Assembly (NCBI GenBank): GCA_002839805.1
Contig: PGYT01000004.1
Coordinates: 62,876-126,875, forward strand
Direction: 5' to 3'
DNA: 64,000 nt
Origin: Ignavibacteriae bacterium HGW-Ignavibacteriae-2
GTDB lineage: Bacteria > Bacteroidota > Ignavibacteria > Ignavibacteriales > Melioribacteraceae
Shown in pieces: positions 1 to 10,130 of the stretch. The notes under the pieces were generated by a model. It made no database searches and had not been told where the DNA came from. It was given only the letters and a program-made list of their open reading frames with translations. A program made the translations under genes and the position numbers. Numbering within the stretch: position 1 is the stretch's first letter; the number at the start of each line of letters is the position of its first letter.

Positions 1-43
1 TACTTATGCCAAAAATTTTGGGTTAAAATGACATTTTAATAAA

Positions 44-72
44 ATTCCCGGAATTATTAGAATCCCGGGAAT
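44..72 (-). terminator. Rho-independent terminator of the pnt operon
   Basis: An 8-bp inverted repeat (ATTCCCGG at 44-51, CCGGGAAT at 65-72) lies just past the pntB stop. Read on the minus strand the hairpin is followed by a T-rich stretch (TTTTATT). The loop is 13 nt, a little long, so strength is uncertain, but position and orientation fit the end of the transhydrogenase transcript. Confidence 0.6.
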
Positions 73-89
73 TAGTCTACTTTTATTAA

Positions 90-1484
90 TTACAAGTTTT
101 TTACTTCGTGTACAAGTTTTGTGATGGCGTCTTTAGCATCACCGAAATACATAAGCGTGTTATCTCCGTAAAACAACTCGTTATCAATTCCAGCATAGCC
201 GACATTCAAAGAACGTTTATTTACTATTACTGTTTTAGCATAGTCCACATTAAGAATCGGCATGCCGTATATTGGAGAGTTTTGATCGTGACGAGCGGCC
301 GGATTAACCACGTCGTTAGCCCCTACAATAAAAGCAACGTCAACATTGTTAAAGTCATCATTTATATCCTCGAGGGCGTATAATTTGTCGTAGGAAACCT
401 GTGCCTCGGCCAGTAGTACATTCATATGTCCGGGCATACGTCCCGCCACAGGATGAATAGCAAATCTAACATTGATTCCAATTTTCTCCAAAACATTGGC
501 CAAATCTCGAACAGCGTGCTGCGCTTGAGCAACCGCCATACCATAACCCGGAACAATTACGACATTCTGAGCGGACTCAAATAGCATCGCGGCTTCTTCT
601 GCGTCAACTGATTTAACAGGTTTATTCTGTACACCACTTGAGGCCGCTGGTCCGCCTGATCCTGCCGATGCCCAACCTCCGAGAACTACATTCATCAGAG
701 AGCGATTCATCCCCCTGCACATTATAAGAGTTAGTATTATACCTGAGGCTCCTACTAAAGCACCGGCTATAATTAACATATTATTCTGTAAGACGAAGCC
801 CGTCATTGAAGCGGCTATGCCTGAATAAGAATTCAATAATGAAATTGCAACAGGCATATCGGCGCCACCAATAGGAAGAACAAGCAGAACACCAAGAACC
901 AAAGAAATTATCGCTATAATTAATAGTAAATTTATCTGTGTTGGATCTAAAACAACAAGAACACCAGTAACAAGTACGGCAAGAAAAAGCACTACATTCA
1001 GCGGATGCTGCAATGGATATTTTACAACTTTCCCCGTTACAATCTCCTGCAATTTTCCGAAGGCTATCAGTGATCCGGTAAAAGTTACTGAACCAATCAG
1101 TATTGATAGAACAATAGTGATGGATGTTGAAAGATCGACGTGAATGTCCGGAGTAATCATTATATGAGAGTATTCGGCAAACGCCACCAATGCGGAGGCT
1201 CCACCACCGAACCCGTTTAACAAACCCACCATTTGCGGCATTCCTGTCATCGGCACTTTTAGTGCCATAATAGCACCTAATGCCGAACCGATAAGGACAC
1301 CAATAATTATATATTCAAACGTTAAAACGCGTTGATCGAACAATGTGACTACGACAGCCAAAAACATTCCTAAAGAAGAAAGCATGTTCCCCTGTCGTGC
1401 AGTCTTCGGCGAACCTAATCTTTTAATACCGAAGATGAATAGTACAGACGCGAAAAGATAAACCAGGTATATTAGAACTTGCAT
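90..1484 (-). CDS. pntB: NAD(P) transhydrogenase subunit beta (PntB)
   Basis: Membrane and NADP(H)-binding subunit of proton-translocating transhydrogenase, which uses the proton-motive force to reduce NADP+ with NADH. At 464 residues it matches full-length PntB. Residues 1-260 are strongly hydrophobic with many membrane helices; a Gly/Ala/Ser-rich linker follows near 270-285. The C-terminal domain III (about 305-464) has the NADP-binding PGYGMAVAQAQ motif (312-322), an HPVAGRMPGH loop and VGANDVVNPAA. It is the last gene of pntAA-pntAB-pntB, 9 bp after pntAB, and a hairpin terminator follows. ATG start. Nothing looks broken. Confidence 0.96.
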   Translation of the reverse strand: MQVLIYLVYLFASVLFIFGIKRLGSPKTARQGNMLSSLGMFLAVVVTLFDQRVLTFEYIIIGVLIGSALGAIMALKVPMTGMPQMVGLLNGFGGGASALVAFAEYSHIMITPDIHVDLSTSITIVLSILIGSVTFTGSLIAFGKLQEIVTGKVVKYPLQHPLNVVLFLAVLVTGVLVVLDPTQINLLLIIAIISLVLGVLLVLPIGGADMPVAISLLNSYSGIAASMTGFVLQNNMLIIAGALVGASGIILTLIMCRGMNRSLMNVVLGGWASAGSGGPAASSGVQNKPVKSVDAEEAAMLFESAQNVVIVPGYGMAVAQAQHAVRDLANVLEKIGINVRFAIHPVAGRMPGHMNVLLAEAQVSYDKLYALEDINDDFNNVDVAFIVGANDVVNPAARHDQNSPIYGMPILNVDYAKTVIVNKRSLNVGYAGIDNELFYGDNTLMYFGDAKDAITKLVHEVKNL

Positions 1485-1493
1485 TTTTTACTC

Positions 1494-1778
1494 TCACTTC
1501 TTTTTGAACATTTTTAACATTCTGTCGGTTACAAGATATCCACCGACTACATTTATTGTAGCAAATATAAGAGCGATTAATCCCAGGATAGTGCTAAGCG
1601 TAAACTCCTCAGCGCCTGCACTAAGTAATGCCCCCACAATTGTTATTCCCGATATGGCATTCGAACCTGACATTAATGGTGTATGCAGTGTGGGCGGAAC
1701 TTTCGTTATCAATTCGAACCCTACAAATATTGCCAGTACAAAAACATAAATAAGTAATAATAGATCTAGTAATGTCAT
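1494..1778 (-). CDS. pntAB: NAD(P) transhydrogenase subunit alpha part 2 (PntAB)
   Basis: Small membrane subunit of the three-polypeptide transhydrogenase, equivalent to the membrane tail of the fused E. coli PntA. It is 94 residues, nearly all hydrophobic, with about three membrane helices and a basic C-terminus (MLKMFKKK). The conserved FVGFELITKVPPTLHTPLMS stretch (18-37) and the SGSNAISG loop are typical of the family. It lies between pntAA (83 bp upstream) and pntB (9 bp downstream), so the three are probably co-transcribed. Having alpha split in two resembles the Rhodospirillum arrangement rather than the enterobacterial one. Confidence 0.93.
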   Translation of the reverse strand: MTLLDLLLLIYVFVLAIFVGFELITKVPPTLHTPLMSGSNAISGITIVGALLSAGAEEFTLSTILGLIALIFATINVVGGYLVTDRMLKMFKKK

Positions 1779-1861
1779 AATTAAGATTCCGTGTTAATTT
1801 TAAAATTCATTTGCACAGTGGCTTTCCTTATACTAATAACTGAAAGTACATTTTGTCTCAA

Positions 1862-3004
1862 TTATATAAGAGCCTTCACTCTTTCATTAATTATTTCTCC
1901 ATTGAAGCACATTACGCTGCCTTTTACAATTTCATCCTCAAAATTATATTCAACTTTGCCTTCTTTGCTTATGTGATCCAATAAAGCGAAAATGTTCTTA
2001 GCATAAACTTCGGATGCGTTTGTGGCTACGCAGCTAGGCAAATTTGGTTCACCTATAATTGTAACGCCATGTTTAACTACTGTTTTGCCGTTTTCACTTA
2101 TTTCACAATTGCCGCCGAATTCAACTGCCATATCCAATACAACTGATCCTGGACGCATCTTTGAAATCATTTCTTCTGTAACAAGCACCGGCGCTTTCCT
2201 ACCAGGGACAAGAGCCGTAGTAATTACAATATCAGCTTCGGAAACATGTTTAAAAATAAGCTCTTTCTGCTTCTTTAAAAATTCGGGTGATGCTTCCTTG
2301 GCATAACCACCAGCGTCCTGCATGCTTTCATCTGTATCAACTTCAATAAACCTTCCGCCAAGACTTTGAACTTCCTCTTTAACTTGCGGACGAATGTCTG
2401 ATACTTCAACTATTGCTCCTAATCGTCGTGCGGTTCCTAATGCTTGTAAACCCGCAACACCCGCTCCCATAATAACAACTCGCGCTGGTTGAATAGTCCC
2501 GGCGGCTGTCATCATTAGGGGAAATATTTTACCTAAAGCGTTGGCACACATTATTACGGATTTATATCCGGCTATATTTGCCTGAGAACTTAACGCGTCC
2601 ATTTTTTGTGCTAAAGTTGTTCTGGGTATCATATCCATAGAAATACAAACAGCTTTTTTTTGTGCCACTTGTTTTATGATTTCGGGATAATGAAGCGCAT
2701 AAATAAAAGCCACCAGTAATTGACCTTCTTTTAAAAGATCAATCTCATTTCGACCTAAAGTCGGGTGATCAATAGGTTTTTGGACTTTTAATATTATATC
2801 TGCTGAAGAATAAAGTTCCTCAACGTTTGTAATGATTTTTGCTCCGGCAGCAGTGTACTGATCATCGGTAAAGCCTGCGTTTAGCCCGGCATTTGCTTCA
2901 ACATTAAGTTGAAATCCTTTTTTGATCAGTTTAGAGGCTACATCTGGTGTAACAGATACTCTATTCTCGCCCGGCACTATTTCTTTTGGAACGGCAATAA
3001 GCAA
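1862..3004 (-). CDS. pntAA: NAD(P) transhydrogenase subunit alpha part 1 (PntAA)
   Basis: Soluble NAD(H)-binding domain I of proton-translocating transhydrogenase, related to alanine dehydrogenase. At 380 residues it matches the split form of the subunit and lacks the membrane tail. Visible motifs: N-terminal PKEIVPGENRV, a Rossmann fingerprint GAGVAGLQALG (180-190), the ribose-binding acidic residue in VSDIRP (Asp203), and TTALVPGRKAPVL. The start codon is TTG at 3004, chosen because a strong Shine-Dalgarno (AAAGGAGAAG) precedes it and the family N-terminus begins there. First gene of the pnt operon; a 660-bp region separates it from the divergent TonB receptor gene. Confidence 0.95.
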   Translation of the reverse strand: MLIAVPKEIVPGENRVSVTPDVASKLIKKGFQLNVEANAGLNAGFTDDQYTAAGAKIITNVEELYSSADIILKVQKPIDHPTLGRNEIDLLKEGQLLVAFIYALHYPEIIKQVAQKKAVCISMDMIPRTTLAQKMDALSSQANIAGYKSVIMCANALGKIFPLMMTAAGTIQPARVVIMGAGVAGLQALGTARRLGAIVEVSDIRPQVKEEVQSLGGRFIEVDTDESMQDAGGYAKEASPEFLKKQKELIFKHVSEADIVITTALVPGRKAPVLVTEEMISKMRPGSVVLDMAVEFGGNCEISENGKTVVKHGVTIIGEPNLPSCVATNASEVYAKNIFALLDHISKEGKVEYNFEDEIVKGSVMCFNGEIINERVKALI

Positions 3005-3664
3005 ATTTCTTCTCCTTTATTTAAAGACGATGAAATGTATTTGTTAATTGAACTTAAATTAAGTGTCTTTGTCTTAAAACAAAAGTAAAAAAGTACGAGT
3101 TACTTAAAATTTTATTTAAGAATATTAATAGTTTCTTCGATTTTTTCTTCAAGATCTAAAAAAACTGATTTACTTATTGATTCCTTTATAAATAATTATT
3201 TTAATGGCTTTCCTAATATATATAGTAAAACAGTTGTATTCTTAAAAAGGGTTACAGGCAAAATAATCAGTATGAAAAAATTAATTTAATAATTTCAGTT
3301 TTTTGATTCTTAATAAATAAGTTTTCATTTTATAAATATTCTTTTATACCAATATACCCCGCAATAAATAGAATATGGATCATAAATCCTATTTTACAGT
3401 CCTTATTGCCACATTATATTAAGTTGTAGAAATTTCATCTAAATATCTCGTCTATAAGTCCACCGAGGAATTCGTATAAATCCTTAAAAAAATATATTTC
3501 TTATCTTATTTTTTTTATTTACTTTATCTCCGTCCACTCTACAGATCGTATTACAGTCCTCCGGGAACAGGGAAAATTTAAATTAATTAGAAAAGTCATG
3601 ACAATTACGTGTCAAGGTTGCACTATCTTAATTAATTAATTTACAACAAACTCAAGGGATTAGT
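3005..3664. other. Long AT-rich divergent intergenic region
   Basis: A 660-bp stretch with no credible gene between divergent pntAA and the TonB receptor gene. It is extremely AT-rich with A/T runs. Near pntAA is a 13-bp palindrome (ACTTAA-A-TTAAGT, 3052-3064). About 50 bp before the receptor gene lies a TGACA-N6-TGTCA inverted repeat (3599-3614). No tRNA, no RNA fold with GC-rich stems and no convincing -35/-10 pair was recognised. It presumably holds promoters for both directions. Confidence 0.5.
3599..3614. promoter_or_regulatory. Possible operator, TGACA-N6-TGTCA
   Basis: A perfect 5-bp inverted repeat with a 6-bp spacer lies 50 bp upstream of the TonB receptor start codon. The geometry is that of a helix-turn-helix dimer site and matches the spacing, but not the half-site, of the CRP-type site at 39696. 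No regulator can be assigned. In AT-rich DNA such a short repeat may be chance. Confidence 0.25.
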
Positions 3665-6600
3665 ATGATGAAAAAAATTACAATTTTAATCTTTCTTTTA
3701 TCCCTCCCTATTTATTTATTGGCTGGAACTGTTGGAAAAGTAAAAGGGAAGGTAATTGACAAAGCAACTGGAGAAGCGCTTATCGGCGCTAATGTTTTTG
3801 TAGTTGGAACTTCATTTGGCGCGGCTACAGATATAAATGGCGCCTATGAAATTTCTAACTTGGAAGCTGGCATTTATGAGTTCCGTGCTTCTTATGTTGG
3901 CTATTCTTCCTTAACAATTACAAATGTTCGTGTTAACGCCGATCTGACAACTCAGTTAAATTTTGACCTTGCGAGTGAAGACATTTCCGTTCAGGAAATA
4001 AGGGTAATTGCTGCTCGCCCTCTCGTAAATAAAAACGCAACTAACGCAAACAGAATAACAACTGGCGAAGATATTCAAGCTTTACCTGTTCGCGGCATAG
4101 ACAATATATTGGCGCTCACACCGGGTGTAACTTTGCAGGATGATCAAATTTTTGTTAGAGGCGGACGTCTTGATGAAGTTGGTTATTACCTCGAAGGTGC
4201 CTCAATTACTGATCCTGTGGTCGGAGGAAGAGCAGTTACAATTGTACAGGACGCTGTAGAAGAAATTCAAGTACAAGCCGGCGGGTATAATGCCGAGTAT
4301 GGCGGAGCTAATGCAGGAATTATTTATACACAAATAAAATCGGGAACATCAAATTATAAAGCCAGTGCTGAATATATTACCGATAACATTTCATTCAAAG
4401 GCAATGCGGATAAATTTGATGGGGAAAAAAGGTTGGGCACTCACTGGTACGGTTACGATGAATTTACCGCTACGCTGAGCGGGCCCGTATTTGATAATAG
4501 AATTAAATTATTCACTCTTTTTAACTTCAACAACCAGACTGATAATAATCCTCAGCCATATCCCGGATTCGATTTAGGACGAATAGGCGACAAAACAACT
4601 GGGGATACATTAAATTTCTTTTATCCATCCGGCGCATTGATGCAGAATCCTATCGAAATTATTACTGGAACAGCGACACTTTCTTTCGATTTTAATCCGT
4701 TAATTTTCAGATTAGTCGGTACATATACAGGAACTCAAGATCGTTATCCCTGGTACGGAAGAGTTGGCGGCAATATTGCAAGTTTTCAGAATTTGGACAG
4801 AGTTGCAGAACGTGATTTTTATGACGGTGCATTCAGTATAAAAACCACCTATATAATAAATTCAAATTCTTTCGTTGAATTGAGCGCCGGATATTCTTTT
4901 AACGACGGAAATGTTTTTGATCCTTATCTTAAAGATAACTGGATTGGCTATGGAGACAGCATTGCCAACGCAGGGGCAGGCTTTGTTTGGACAAGAGACC
5001 AGAATGATAATACAGGTCGTTTTCAACGACCGGCGCGCTATAACATTTATGGATTTTCTTTCAACGGCGCTGGTGACGTAATGTCAAATTACCAAAAATT
5101 CAAGAGAGAAAAACTTAACTTTTCAACAGCATATTCTTTACAACTTGGTGATGTTCATTCATTTAAAGTTGGTGGTGAACTGCAGATGTACACAATCCGA
5201 AATTATGGTTGGAGTAACGAAGCAGTTATGGCCATCGGTGGTCTGTTAAATTCCAATAATTTACTGGCGGAAAATGACCCAGTAAAAAGAACGAGAATGC
5301 AAGTGCTAATAGAAAGAGGCCCGGATACTTATGGTTATGACCTCGATGGAAATGAATATACTGGCGATGACGATTTTGCAGCCGGTAAATTGGCGGCAAA
5401 AGAACCTGTGTTTCTCGGAGCTTATGTCCAGGATAAAATAGAATGGAACGATTTAATTGTTAACGTTGGTCTGCGTTATGATTATATAGACATTAATAAC
5501 TGGATGTTCGTAGATCCTACACGTCCCGAACTTGCCTTTGATAAGTCTACTAATGAAATAAAAGTGGACGCAAACGGCAACCCCGCAGGTCTAAAAGAAG
5601 TGCCTACATTTAATGCTGTTAGTCCAAGAATAGGTGTTTCTTTTGCTGTAACAGATCAGACAATATTCCACGTTCAGTATGGAAAATTTGTTCAGCAAAC
5701 CAGGCTCAGGGATGCATATCAGGGATTATTTGCTACTGCCGATAATCTAGGCGGCGGTTTTGAAATAACTGCCCCAGTAGGATTTTCAATTAGACCGACA
5801 AGAACAACTCAATATGAAATAGGATTTACACAACAAGTTGGAGACTTCGCTTCTTTCGATATTACAGGATATTATAAAGATATTCAGGATCAGGTGGTTT
5901 TTGATAAAATTAAGGTCGCATCCGATTCTCCTTATCAGGATTATAATATTTTAAGAAATGGTGACTTTGCTACTACAAAGGGAGTTGAAATTTCGTTTAA
6001 TATGAGACGCCTAGCAAGATTTCAGGCCAACGCAACATTATCTTTTCAGGATGCACGCGGTACCGGCTCTTTCCCTAACTCCAACCGTGGAATTGTTGGC
6101 GCTCCATTAGACGGTGTAACTATTTTTTCTCCTCAATATGTTTCTCCTTTAGATTTTAATAATTCTTTCAGCGGTAATCTTAATCTGGATTACAGATTCG
6201 GTAAAAACGACGGCCCGTCTTGGCTGGAAAGATTTGGTGTTTCAGCATTGTTAACCTTTACCAGTGGACATCCATTTACTATTGGAAAAGGCGGCGCTGA
6301 TTTAGAAGGTGACGCTCGTGACAGACAGCCTCTTGAGCCATTAAATTCATCCACAACACCGGCTACTTTCCAAGTTGATTTACGAGTGGATAAAACTTTT
6401 AACATTGCCGATCTGTTCGATCTTAATGTTTACGTTTATGTAATAAATCTTTTCGATCGTAAAAATATTCAAAACGTTTTTCTTAGAACAGGTTCAACTG
6501 ACGATGACGGATATTTAAGCGATCCTTCTTTAGGCGGTAAACTGATCGAAACTAATGGTCAAGAGTATGCGGATTTATATAATGCCATAAATATTGGTTA

Positions 6601-6706
6601 CCATGAACAATGGCAGTACGCTATGACTGGAGCGCCAATATTAACAAGTCCAAATTTCTTTGGACCTCCAAGACAAATTAGAGTTGGTATCAGATTAGAA
6701 TACTAA
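3665..6706 (+). CDS. TonB-dependent outer-membrane receptor
   Basis: Predicted outer-membrane transporter or receptor of 1013 residues. A signal peptide covers about 1-20. A carboxypeptidase-regulatory-like beta-sandwich follows (about 24-105, with TGEALIGANVFVVGT and the A-T-D-x-N-G-x-Y motif). The plug domain (about 128-232) contains IFVRGGRLDEVGYYLEGA and VEEIQVQAGGYNAEYGGANAG. The rest is a beta-barrel of alternating strands ending IRVGIRLEY with a terminal aromatic residue. It resembles SusC-type receptors in domain order, but no SusD homologue is adjacent. Instead the next genes, 43 and then 18 bp downstream, encode a T9SS cargo and a PorV-like barrel, suggesting a joint surface system. 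Substrate unknown. Start could be either of two tandem ATGs. Confidence 0.9.
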   Translation: MMKKITILIFLLSLPIYLLAGTVGKVKGKVIDKATGEALIGANVFVVGTSFGAATDINGAYEISNLEAGIYEFRASYVGYSSLTITNVRVNADLTTQLNFDLASEDISVQEIRVIAARPLVNKNATNANRITTGEDIQALPVRGIDNILALTPGVTLQDDQIFVRGGRLDEVGYYLEGASITDPVVGGRAVTIVQDAVEEIQVQAGGYNAEYGGANAGIIYTQIKSGTSNYKASAEYITDNISFKGNADKFDGEKRLGTHWYGYDEFTATLSGPVFDNRIKLFTLFNFNNQTDNNPQPYPGFDLGRIGDKTTGDTLNFFYPSGALMQNPIEIITGTATLSFDFNPLIFRLVGTYTGTQDRYPWYGRVGGNIASFQNLDRVAERDFYDGAFSIKTTYIINSNSFVELSAGYSFNDGNVFDPYLKDNWIGYGDSIANAGAGFVWTRDQNDNTGRFQRPARYNIYGFSFNGAGDVMSNYQKFKREKLNFSTAYSLQLGDVHSFKVGGELQMYTIRNYGWSNEAVMAIGGLLNSNNLLAENDPVKRTRMQVLIERGPDTYGYDLDGNEYTGDDDFAAGKLAAKEPVFLGAYVQDKIEWNDLIVNVGLRYDYIDINNWMFVDPTRPELAFDKSTNEIKVDANGNPAGLKEVPTFNAVSPRIGVSFAVTDQTIFHVQYGKFVQQTRLRDAYQGLFATADNLGGGFEITAPVGFSIRPTRTTQYEIGFTQQVGDFASFDITGYYKDIQDQVVFDKIKVASDSPYQDYNILRNGDFATTKGVEISFNMRRLARFQANATLSFQDARGTGSFPNSNRGIVGAPLDGVTIFSPQYVSPLDFNNSFSGNLNLDYRFGKNDGPSWLERFGVSALLTFTSGHPFTIGKGGADLEGDARDRQPLEPLNSSTTPATFQVDLRVDKTFNIADLFDLNVYVYVINLFDRKNIQNVFLRTGSTDDDGYLSDPSLGGKLIETNGQEYADLYNAINIGYHEQWQYAMTGAPILTSPNFFGPPRQIRVGIRLEY

Positions 6707-6749
6707 TTGATTTATTACTATTTGTGAAATAATAGGAGAAAAAAAGTTT

Positions 6750-9700
6750 ATGAATACTAAAATATATAGGTTATTCTTTCTTGTTTTTCTCAGCCTTATG
6801 ATGATATCTACACAGATATTTTCTGAGGATACGAAGAAAGATTCCAAGCTCAATAAAATAAAAGGTTCACCCTCACGCACTTATCTGAATATTAACAATA
6901 TCTCAACACAGATTTATAACAACGGGAACTCAGATATTGATCCTTCGGGAAATTCAGGATTAATTTTCCCCAAAGGCAGTGGCAAAGGTGCAGTTTTCGA
7001 ATCAGGTTTGTTATGGGGCGCCAAAATTGACGGTGATCCCCAGGTTCGTGTCGGCGGTTCAGCTTACCGACAAGGTTTACAGCCGGGTAAAATTCTTTCT
7101 GGAGGTATTCCCGAAAGTCCCGAATTACCTAAAAACAGAATTTATCGAGTTAGACCCGATGTTTTCCCTAATGGTCCTAATGTAGACTTAACAAGCGATG
7201 CGGTAGACGAAAAAAGTTCCGTCTCAGCGATAAGAGCCCAGTATGAACTCGATTGGTTAGAATGGCCGGCAGCCGATGGCGCTCCATATGATGACGTTGA
7301 TGGAAATGGGACTTACAATCCTGATACCGATATCCCTGGAGTTCCCGGCGCAGATCAGACTATATGGTTTGTGGCAAATGACCTTGATGCAGGTCTAACA
7401 ACAAATCTTTATGGCGCTAATCCTTTAGGAATTGAGATGCAGGCAACTTTTTGGGCTTACTCTCAAACAGGCGCTTTAGGAAATATGTTTTTCAGGAAAT
7501 ATAAATTGATAAATAAATCAAACACCAATTTCAAAGATATGTACATTTCTATGTGGTCGGATGTTGATTTAGGCAATTCTTCTGATGACTTTGCGGGTTG
7601 CGATACAGTTCTAAGCTTGGGTTATTGTTATAACGCTATAGCGAATGACCCGACTTACAACCCTCTGCCACCCCCCGCTGTGGGATTCGATTTTTTCCAG
7701 GGTCCTATATTAAATGGCATTGCAGGACAGGATAGGAATAAGAATGGAATTGATGACGCGGAAGATTATGGAATTTTTGGGGGCAAAGTTGTAGGACCGG
7801 GAAAAATTAACTTACCGATGACATCATTTTATTATTTTGCCCGTGGTGATGCTTCTGTTGTTGACCCGACACAAGGTGATGCGCAAGGATCAACACAATT
7901 TTATAATTTTTTCCAGGGAAAAATTGGTTTAACAGGTGCTTCTTTCGTTGATCCAAATACTAATCAGCCTACCACTTTTGCTCTATCGGGAGATCCGCAA
8001 ACCCGAACTGGCTGGATCGACGGTCAATTATTGCCAGGCGGCGATAGAAGGATAGGATCTGCATCCGGACCTTTTGTTATGGCCGTTGGCGATACACAAG
8101 AAGTTGTAGTTGCTGAAATTGCTGCAGGCGCAATTCCGGGTGTAGATAGACTGTCGGCGATTGGTTTGTTGAAATTTTACGATAAGCAGGCGCAGCAAGC
8201 TTATGATAATTTTTTCGATCTTCCAGTTCCGCCTTCGGCTCCGGAAGTTAATGTTGTTGAACTCGATAAACAGATAATTCTAGATTGGGGTGAAAATCAG
8301 AATAAAGTTAGAGCTACTGAATCCAATGATGCCAAAGGATTTACATTCCAGGGTTATAATGTTTATCAACTTCCTTCCCCTTCTGCGGATAAATCTCTGG
8401 CTAAAAGGATTGCAACTTATGATATAAACGACGGAATCATAAAAATAAAAGATGATGTTTTCGACGCTGCCACAGGTGAAGTTATTAACGTACCTGTGCA
8501 ATTTGGAAACGATACTGGTATTAAAAGATTTTTATCTATAAAGAACGATGAGTTAAAAGGTGGAACACCTTTAATTAATGGGGTTAAATATTATTTCGCG
8601 GTAACATCTTATAGCTATAGCCCCAACCCTCTGGCAAAACCGAATAATCTTGAAAATCCATTGAGTGTTTTTACAGTTGTACCTCACAGCAAAAATCCGG
8701 GTGTTGTTTCAAATAATTTTGCGGACACTCTTTTTACTACTCATAACTTAACACCCGCGGAAGGTGCCAGTGATGGAAATGTATTCCCGATTGTTATTGA
8801 CCCGTCAAAATTAACAGGTTTGGATTACAAGGTAACATTTGAAAAATTAGGTGATAATGTTGTTTGGCATTTGGACAGGTCGGACGGTGTTCGTGTGCTT
8901 GCTAATCAGCCCAATCAAAAAGCTGATCAGGAATCCCCTATAGTAGACGGTTTACAAATTAGAGTCCAAGGAGCACCTCTGGATGTTAAAGCAATTGATT
9001 TGCTCTCGAATGCCGCAGGTCCAATAACTGGTGGATTGGCATCATACGAAATGACCATAGCTCCAATTGATGTTACTGGAGCCATTTCTGCAGACTGGTA
9101 CAGGGATGTGCTTTTATCTCCTCATGGAGGAGCGTTGGGTATCGATGATCCTATGCAAGTTGCGGGCGGATACTATTTTGTAGTTGCTGGCGGACCTGCC
9201 ATTGCCGATCATACCGCAGCAATTGGACGCTGGAGCCGAGATGGTGACAGGTGGCCAAGATTAATACCGAATAACTATGAAATTAGATTTACTGAAAGAG
9301 GCGGGAAAGGATGGATGGCATTTTCATCCGGAGCTTTAGTTGATGTTCCATTTGAACTTTGGTATTTGGGCTCCACTTTGGACGATACCAGTGATGATAT
9401 TAGAATGATGCCATGGGTTTTTGATGATAATGAAAATGATATTTTTGACTTTAAACTCGATCACGAAGCCTCAGGCGGTAATAACGATCCTTACAGCGAT
9501 TGGATTTATTTTATGATGCCGGAAGAAAATGCCGCCCCTGGCGAAGCGGCATACGAAGCGGCCGTTATAAGATCGAGTGACCCAGCTTACTCTGGCGATA
9601 TTGAGATTGAGCATTTGGCCCGAGTAGTTCTAATGAATTGGAATCAGAATCAGGGCGATGGAGGCATAACAGAATTGCCCGAACTTGGTACCACATTCAG

Positions 9701-10112
9701 AATAAGAATGACAATACCTAATGCCGCGGGAGTTGACGAATTTACATTCAGCGCTCCTTCAGCAAAATTAGACAATAACCTAGCCAAAGAAGAAGTATAT
9801 AAAATTAATGTATTCCCTAACCCTTATTATGCGGTTAATACCGAAGAAATAAATAAATACAATAGATTTGTAACATTTACTCATCTACCCCAAAAAGCAA
9901 AAATTAGAATCTTTAATCTGGCGGGAGTTTTGGTTCAAACAATCGACAAAGACAACAACGATCAGTTTATGCGTTGGAATCTGGCAAACGATTCAGGTTT
10001 ACCTGTATCAAGCGGAATTTATCTGGCTTATATAGATATGCCCGACTTGGGAAAAACCAAAATTCTTAAATTGGCTATAATTCAAGAACAACAAATATTA
10101 GATAGATTCTAA
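6750..10112 (+). CDS. Large secreted protein with T9SS type A sorting domain
   Basis: Predicted surface or secreted protein of 1120 residues, function unknown. Signal peptide about 1-25. The middle has several Asp/Asn-rich loops that look like Ca-binding thrombospondin-3 or dockerin-like turns (DVDGNGTYNPDTD, DRNKNGIDDAED, DDNENDIFD). A fibronectin-III-like stretch starts near 543 (PSAPEVNVVELDKQIILDW). The C-terminal 105 residues are a T9SS sorting domain: VFPNPYY (from 1021), the IRIFNLAGVLVQTI strand, the W-N-x-x-N-D-S-G-L-P-V-S-S-G-I-Y turn, and a basic/hydrophobic end. It sits between the TonB receptor and a PorV-like gene, so it may be a lipoprotein-like partner of the receptor exported by T9SS. 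No catalytic motif was recognised. Confidence 0.85.
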   Translation: MNTKIYRLFFLVFLSLMMISTQIFSEDTKKDSKLNKIKGSPSRTYLNINNISTQIYNNGNSDIDPSGNSGLIFPKGSGKGAVFESGLLWGAKIDGDPQVRVGGSAYRQGLQPGKILSGGIPESPELPKNRIYRVRPDVFPNGPNVDLTSDAVDEKSSVSAIRAQYELDWLEWPAADGAPYDDVDGNGTYNPDTDIPGVPGADQTIWFVANDLDAGLTTNLYGANPLGIEMQATFWAYSQTGALGNMFFRKYKLINKSNTNFKDMYISMWSDVDLGNSSDDFAGCDTVLSLGYCYNAIANDPTYNPLPPPAVGFDFFQGPILNGIAGQDRNKNGIDDAEDYGIFGGKVVGPGKINLPMTSFYYFARGDASVVDPTQGDAQGSTQFYNFFQGKIGLTGASFVDPNTNQPTTFALSGDPQTRTGWIDGQLLPGGDRRIGSASGPFVMAVGDTQEVVVAEIAAGAIPGVDRLSAIGLLKFYDKQAQQAYDNFFDLPVPPSAPEVNVVELDKQIILDWGENQNKVRATESNDAKGFTFQGYNVYQLPSPSADKSLAKRIATYDINDGIIKIKDDVFDAATGEVINVPVQFGNDTGIKRFLSIKNDELKGGTPLINGVKYYFAVTSYSYSPNPLAKPNNLENPLSVFTVVPHSKNPGVVSNNFADTLFTTHNLTPAEGASDGNVFPIVIDPSKLTGLDYKVTFEKLGDNVVWHLDRSDGVRVLANQPNQKADQESPIVDGLQIRVQGAPLDVKAIDLLSNAAGPITGGLASYEMTIAPIDVTGAISADWYRDVLLSPHGGALGIDDPMQVAGGYYFVVAGGPAIADHTAAIGRWSRDGDRWPRLIPNNYEIRFTERGGKGWMAFSSGALVDVPFELWYLGSTLDDTSDDIRMMPWVFDDNENDIFDFKLDHEASGGNNDPYSDWIYFMMPEENAAPGEAAYEAAVIRSSDPAYSGDIEIEHLARVVLMNWNQNQGDGGITELPELGTTFRIRMTIPNAAGVDEFTFSAPSAKLDNNLAKEEVYKINVFPNPYYAVNTEEINKYNRFVTFTHLPQKAKIRIFNLAGVLVQTIDKDNNDQFMRWNLANDSGLPVSSGIYLAYIDMPDLGKTKILKLAIIQEQQILDRF

Positions 10113-10130
10113 AATTTTAGAGGAGTAAAA

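Noticed and set aside
3052-3064. Palindrome ACTTAA-A-TTAAGT upstream of pntAA
   Set aside because: Only A/T-rich arms in very AT-rich DNA; expected by chance, and no second copy was noticed.
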